Source: Alitta virens (lineage: Eukaryota > Annelida > Polychaeta > Phyllodocida > Nereididae). From it: 64,000 nucleotides of DNA. Where the stretch lies: the NCBI GenBank assembly GCA_932294295.1, contig OW028580.1, positions 30,450,136-30,514,135 on the forward strand. Direction: 5' to 3'. Made by a program: the position numbers and the translations under genes. Below, one piece after another: positions 58,332 through 64,000 of the stretch. Position 1 is the first letter of the stretch. Each line of letters starts with the position of its first letter. The notes under the pieces were generated by a model. That model saw only the letters and a program-made list of their open reading frames with translations. It had not been told where the DNA came from and did no database searches.

Positions 58332-58876
58332 GAGCTGTGAGTCTCTGACATGGCTAGGCCAGTGGTTTTTGCCGTAGGAGATCGATTAAAGCATATAGGT
58401 AATATTATTTGCCATTTCTGACCACTTTATCAATGCAATTTTGATGGAAGTATTTCCTGAAATGTCGTTGTCAACTGCATATGTTTTTAGCATTGTTGTA
58501 ACTTTCATTATGAGAAATGGTGCAAATGTGATACCAGACAATTTCATGTTGGATGCATCACAGCCCTGTGAATCAGAGTCAGAATATTTGTAGGAATGGT
58601 GACACAAACTTTTGCACATCTTTAGATTGGATTAAGATCATAAGTATATACAAGCAAAAGGAATACATACATGTGGTGAGATGATACAGTTGATACAGGA
58701 AGTTGCAATTATTATGGAGATCAGAGCTAGCGATTATTGAGGGGCCACCAATGAGGTGAGAGATGAGATGATTGACATGAAATGGTAAAGTAATTGGTGA
58801 AAATTTGATTTTGCATGCTTCTAAATGACTAGTAGGGTGTGCCCGGAATGACAGTCACATATGTCTGCATACAGCT

Positions 58877-58958
58877 GCAGTTGTGGCCGAGTGGTTAAGG
58901 CGTTGGACTTGAAATCCAATGGGCACTGCCCGCACAGGTTCGAACCCTGTCAACTGCG
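58877..58958 (+). tRNA. tRNA-Ser-TGA: tRNA-Ser(UGA), unit 54
   Basis: Intact; variable loop ACT, duplicate of 35529. Confidence 0.97.
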
Positions 58959-59292
58959 ATATTTTATGTTCATGAGATGATAATGCCACAGGGAATCCAA
59001 TCTGGTCTCTCATTGTCCTGAATGCAAGTTGCCAGCTGTAAAGTTATTCTCACTTTTATCAAACGGATGTTAACCAGGAAGTGGTCGGATTTATAGTTGT
59101 ACAGTTTGTGTCAGTTCCAATTTGGTGTCAGGAGATGGTCTCCAACTGTCCTGAGTGCAGCCAGACAGTTTTGAATTTATTCTCACTTTCATTGAATTGA
59201 GAAGAGGTCCGGTTTATAGTTGTCAGTTGCATTGAATAATATATGAGGGATAAGTCTGAATGTAAACCTTTCTAGAAGCAGCTGGCCAGTTA

Positions 59293-59364
59293 GCCGTGAT
59301 CGTATAGTGGTTAGTACTTCTCGTTGTGGCCGAGACAACCCAGGTTCGAATCCTGGTCACGGCA
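59293..59364 (+). tRNA. tRNA-His-GTG: tRNA-His(GUG), unit 54
   Basis: As reference. Confidence 0.97.
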
Positions 59365-59909
59365 GAGCTGTGAGTCTCTGACATGGCTAGGCCAGTGGTT
59401 TTTGCCGTAGGAGATCGATTAAAGCATATAGGTAATATTATTTGCCATTTCTGACCACTTTATCAATGCAATTTTGATGGAAGTATTTTCTGAAATGTCG
59501 TTGTCAACTGCATATGTTTTTAGCATTGTTGTAACTTTCATTATGAGAAATGGTGCAAATGTGATACCAGACAATTTCATGTTGGATGCATCACAGCCCT
59601 GTGAATCAGAGTCAGAATATTTGTAGGAATGGTGACACAAACTTTTGCACATCTTTAGATTGGATTAAGATCATAAGTATATACAAGCAAAAGGAATACA
59701 TACATGTGGTGAGATGATACAGTTGATACAGGAAGTTGCAATTATTATGGAGATCAGAGCTAGCGATTATTGAGGGGCCACCAATGAGGTGAGAGATGAG
59801 ATGATTGACATGAAATGGAAAAGTAATTGGCAAAAATTTGATTTTGCATGCTTCTAAATGACTAGTAGGGTGTGCCCGGAATGACAGTCACATATGTCTG
59901 CATACAGCT

Positions 59910-59991
59910 GCAGTTGTGGCCGAGTGGTTAAGGCGTTGGACTTGAAATCCAATGGGCATTGCCCGCACAGGTTCGAACCCTGTCAACTGCG
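59910..59991 (+). tRNA. tRNA-Ser-TGA: tRNA-Ser(UGA), unit 55
   Basis: As reference. Confidence 0.97.
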
Positions 59992-60325
59992 ATATTTTAT
60001 GTTCATGAGATGATAATGCCACAGGGAATCCAATCTGGTCTCTCATTGTCCTGAATGCAAGTTGCCAGCTGTAAAGTTATTCTCACCTTTATCAAACGGA
60101 TGTTAACCAGGAAGTGGTCGGGTTTATAGTTGTACTGTTTGTGTCAGTTCCAATTTGGTGTCAGGAGATGGTCTCCAACTGTCCTGAGTGCAGCCAGACA
60201 GTTTTGAAGTTATTCTCACTTACATTGAATTGAGAAGAGGTCCGGTTTATAGTTGTCAGTTGCATTGAATAATATATGAGGGATAAGTCTGAATGTAAAC
60301 CTTTCTAGAAGCAGCTGGCCAGTTA

Positions 60326-60397
60326 GCCGTGATCGTATAGTGGTTAGTACTTCTCGTTGTGGCCGAGACAACCCAGGTTCGAATCCTGGTCACGGCA
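60326..60397 (+). tRNA. tRNA-His-GTG: tRNA-His(GUG), unit 55
   Basis: Gene as reference; CTCTGGCATGG trailer marker. Confidence 0.97.
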
Positions 60398-60940
60398 GAG
60401 CTGTGAGTCTCTGGCATGGCTAGGCCAGTGGTTTTTGCCGTAGGAGATCGATTAAAGCATATAGGTAATATTATTTGCCATTTCTGACCACTTTATCAAT
60501 GCAATTTTGATGGAAGTATTTCCTGAAATGTCGTTGTCAACTGCATGTTTTTAGCATTGTTGTAACTTTCATTATGAGAAATGGTGCAAATGTGATACCA
60601 GACAATTTCATGTTGGATGCATCACAGCCCTGCGAATCAGAGTCAGAATATTTGTAGGAATGGTGACACAAACTTTTGCACATCTTTAGATTGGATTAAG
60701 ATCATAAGTATATACAAGCAAAAGGAATACATACATGTGGTGAGATGATACAGTTGATACAGGAAGTTGCAATTATTATGGAGAACAGAGCTAGCGATTA
60801 TTGAGGGGCCACCAATGAGGTGAGAGATGAGATGATTGACATGAAATGGAAAAGTAATTGGCGAAAATTTGATTTTGCATGCTTCTAAATGACTAGTAGG
60901 GTGTGCCCGGAATGACAGTCACATATGTCTGCATACAGCT

Positions 60941-61022
60941 GCAGTTGTGGCCGAGTGGTTAAGGCGTTGGACTTGAAATCCAATGGGCATTGCCCGCACA
61001 GGTTCGAACCCTGTCAGCTGCG
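60941..61022 (+). tRNA. tRNA-Ser-TGA: tRNA-Ser(UGA), unit 56
   Basis: Acceptor CAGCTGC. Confidence 0.97.
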
Positions 61023-61356
61023 ATATTTTATGTTCATGAGATGATAATGCCACAGGGAATCCAATCTGGGTTCTCACTGTCCTGAATGCAAGTTGCCAGC
61101 TGTAAAGTTATTCTCACTTTTATCAAACGGATGTTAACCAGGAAGTGGTCGGGTTTATAGTTGTACAGTTTGTGTCAGTTCCAATTTGGTGTCAGGAGAT
61201 GGTCTCCAACTGTCCTGAGTGCAGCCAGACAGTTTTGAATTTATTCTCACTTTCATTGAATTGAGAAGAGGTCCGGTTTATAGTTGTCAGTTGCATTGAA
61301 TAATATATGAGGGATAAGTCTGAATGTAAACCTTTCTAGAAGCAGCTGGCCAGTTA

Positions 61357-61428
61357 GCCGTGATCATATAGTGGTTAGTACTTCTCGTTGTGGCCGAGAC
61401 AACCCAGGTTCGAATCCTGGTCACGGCA
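61357..61428 (+). tRNA. tRNA-His-GTG: tRNA-His(GUG), unit 56, D-stem variant
   Basis: G10 to A, absent from its block-1 counterpart at 38009. Confidence 0.9.
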
Positions 61429-61953
61429 GAGCTGTGAGTCTCTGACATGGCTAGGCCAGTGGTTTTTGCCGTAGGAGAGGTAATATTATTTGCCATTTCT
61501 GACCACTTTATCAATGCAATTTTGATGGAAGTATTTCCTGAAATGTCGTTGTCAACTGCATGTTTTTAGCATTGTTGTAACTTTCATTATGAGAAATGGT
61601 GCAAATGTGATACCAGACAATTTCATGTTGGATGCATCACAGCCCTGCGAATCATAGTCAGAATATTTGTAGGAATGGTGACACAAACTTTTGCACATCT
61701 TTAGATTGGATTAAGATCATAAGTATATACAAGCAAAAGGAATACATACATGTGGTGAGATGATACAGTTGATACAGGAAGTTGCAATTATTATGGAGAT
61801 CAGAGCTAGCGATTATTGAGGGGCCACCAATGAGGTGAGATGAGATGATTGACATGAAATGGAAAAGTAATTGGCGAAAATTTGATTTTGCATGCTTCTA
61901 AATGACTAGTAGGGTGTGCCCGGAATGACAGTCACATATGTCTGCATACAGCT

Positions 61954-62035
61954 GCAGTTGTGGCCGAGTGGTTAAGGCGTTGGACTTGAAATCCAATGGG
62001 CATTGCCCGCACAGGTTCGAACCCTGTCAGCTGCG
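61954..62035 (+). tRNA. tRNA-Ser-TGA: tRNA-Ser(UGA), unit 57
   Basis: Acceptor CAGCTGC. Confidence 0.97.
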
Positions 62036-62369
62036 ATATTTTATGTTCATGAGATGATAATGCCACAGGGAATCCAATCTGGGTTCTCACTGTCCTGAAT
62101 GCAAGTTGCCAGCTGTAAAGTTATTCTCACTTTTATCAAACGGATGTTAACCAGGAAGTGGTCGGGTTTATAGTTGTACAGTTTGTGTCAGTTCCAATTT
62201 GTTGTCAGGAGATGGTCTCCAACTGTCCTGAGTGCAGCCAGACAGTTTTGAATTTATTCTCACTTTCATTGAATTGAGAAGAGGTCCGGTTTATAGTTGT
62301 CAGTTGCATTGAATAATATATGAGGGATAAGTCTGAATGTAAACCTTTCTAGAAGCAGCTGGCCAGTTA

Positions 62370-62441
62370 GCCGTGATCGTATAGTGGTTAGTACTTCTCG
62401 TTGTGGCCGAGACAACCCAGGTTCGAATCCTGGTCACGGCA
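62370..62441 (+). tRNA. tRNA-His-GTG: tRNA-His(GUG), unit 57
   Basis: As reference. Confidence 0.97.
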
Positions 62442-62986
62442 GAGCTGTGAGTCTCTGACATGGCTAGGCCAGTGGTTTTTGCCGTAGGAGATCGATTAAA
62501 GCATATAGGTAATATTATTTGCCATTTCTGACCACTTTATCAATGCAATTTTGATGGAAGTATTTCCTGAAATGTCGTTGTCAACTGCATATGTTTTTAG
62601 CATTGTTGTAACTTTCATTATGAGAAATGGTGCAAATGTGATACCAGACAATTTCATGTTGGATGCATCACAGCCCTGTGAATCAGAGTCAGAATATTTG
62701 TAGGAATGGTGACACAAACTTTTGCACATCTTTAGATTGGATTAAGATCATAAGTATATACAAGCAAAAGGAATACATACATGTGGTGAGATGATACAGT
62801 TGATACAGGAAGTTGCAATTATTATGGAGATCAGAGCTAGCGATTATTGAGGGGCCACCAATGAGGTGAGAGATGAGATGATTGACATGAAATGGAAAAG
62901 TAATTGGCGAAAATTTGATTTTGCATGCTTCTAAATGACTAGTAGGGTGTGCCCGGAATGACAGTCACATATGTCTGCATACAGCT

Positions 62987-63068
62987 GCAGTTGTGGCCGA
63001 GTGGTTAAGGCGTTGGTCTTGAAATCCAATGGGCATTGCCCGCACAGGTTCGTACCCTGTCAGCTGCG
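62987..63068 (+). tRNA. tRNA-Ser-TGA: tRNA-Ser(UGA), unit 58, stem and A58 lesions
   Basis: Same linked lesions as 39639 and 41701. Confidence 0.83.
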
Positions 63069-63402
63069 ATATTTTATGTTCATGAGATGATAATGCCACA
63101 GGGAATCCAATCTGGGTTCTCACTGTCCTGAATGCAAGTTGCCAGCTGTAAAGTTATTCTCACTTTTATCAAACGGATGTTAACCAGGAAGTGGTCGGGT
63201 TTATAGTTGTACAGTTTGTGTCAGTTCCAATTTGGTGTCAGGAGATGGTCTCCAACTGTCCTGAGTGCAGCCAGACAGTTTTGAATTTATTCTCACTTTC
63301 ATTGAATTGAGAAGAGGTCCAGTTTATAGTTGTCAGTTGCATTGAATAATATATGAGGGATAAGTCTGAATGTAAACCTTTCTAGAAGCAGCTGGCCAGT
63401 TA

Positions 63403-63474
63403 GCCGTGATCGTATAGTGGTTAGTACTTCTCGTTGTGGCCGAGACAACCCAGGTTCGAATCCTGGTCACGGCA
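63403..63474 (+). tRNA. tRNA-His-GTG: tRNA-His(GUG), unit 58
   Basis: As reference; last complete gene. Spacer 2 continues to the window edge, where the next Ser gene would start about 20 bp outside. Confidence 0.97.
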
Positions 63475-64000
63475 GAGCTGTGAGTCTCTGACATGGCTAG
63501 GCCAGTGGTTTTTGCCGTAGGAGATCGATTAAAGCATATAGGTAATATTATTTGCCATTTCTGACCACTTTATCAATGCAATTTTGATGGAAGTATTTCC
63601 TGAAATGTCGTTGTCAACTGCATATGTTTTTAGCATTGTTGTAACTTTCATTATGAGAAATGGTGCAAATGTGATACCAGACAATTTCATGTTGGATGCA
63701 TCACAGCCCTGTGAATCAGAGTCAGAATATTTGTAGGAATGGTGACACAAACTTTTGCACATCTTTAGATTGGATTAAGATCATAAGTATATACAAGCAA
63801 AAGGAATACATACATGTGGTGAGATGATACAGTTGATACAGGAAGTTGCAATTATTATGGAGATCAGCGCTAGCGATTATTGAGGGGCCACCAATGAGGT
63901 GGGAGATGAGATGATTGACATGAAATGGAAAAGTAATTGGCGAAAATTTGATTTTGTATGCTTCTAAATGACTAGTAGGGTGTGCCCGGAATGACAGTCA

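Larger units (their letters stand above)
51978..63058 (+). repeat. higher-order block, copy 2
   Basis: Copy of 28630-39710. Inside it one unit is extra near 54.2-55.3 kb (local offset 24,381 bp from there to about 57.3 kb) and one of the three ATGGC-arm units is missing, so the offset returns to 23,348 bp. Confidence 0.9.
49240..64000 (+). repeat. tandem tRNA-Ser/tRNA-His array, plus-orientation block 2
   Basis: Resumes in the middle of spacer 1, so its first gene is an unpaired His. Spacer 2 then has a 323-bp deletion at 49460/49461 (CATTTCTG joined to GCCACCAATG). Fourteen Ser-His units follow. The sequence runs off the window about 20 bp before the next Ser gene. Confidence 0.97.

Noticed and set aside
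2483..64000. CRISPR array or bacterial tRNA operon
   Set aside because: The 1-kb period, Pol III boxes and stops, lack of encoded CCA and the TTAA element exclude a CRISPR and argue against a prokaryote.

Overview
The window is eukaryotic nuclear DNA, most likely from an animal; I cannot name the species. The tRNA genes have internal A and B boxes, no encoded 3' CCA and TTTT stops, and the serine gene closely resembles metazoan tRNA-Ser. A TTAA-flanked piggyBac-like MITE sits in the flank. I find no convincing protein-coding gene.

Layout: (1) 1-2482 is AT-rich single-copy flank. It holds a 1.38 kb MITE-like element (240-1626) with a 30-bp-stem hairpin inside it. (2) 2483-46629 is a head-to-tail array of a unit of about 1033 bp, 43 units, beginning with a truncated unit. 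(3) 46630-49235 is 2.6 kb of the same array in inverted orientation (3 Ser and 2 His genes on the minus strand). (4) 49240-64000 returns to plus orientation after a 4-nt filler and a 323-bp deletion, and runs off the window edge.

Each full unit carries two intronless Pol III genes in the same direction: an 82-nt tRNA-Ser (anticodon TGA) and, 416 bp downstream start to start, a 72-nt tRNA-His (anticodon GTG). I count 60 Ser and 60 His genes. Nine Ser genes have anticodon CGA. Six His-type genes have GTT (an Asn anticodon) in an otherwise unchanged His body. About twenty others carry changes that should weaken folding, transcription or function.

The spacers are homogenised but informative. An internal duplication in the Ser-His spacer explains a 128-bp deletion class (905-bp units). 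A 21-bp deletion defines a 1012-bp class. Shared private variants show higher-order duplications, the clearest being 28.6-39.7 kb repeated at 52.0-63.1 kb with an offset of 23,348 bp. The picture is a tRNA-gene satellite evolving by unequal exchange and conversion, with anticodon variants carried along and amplified.
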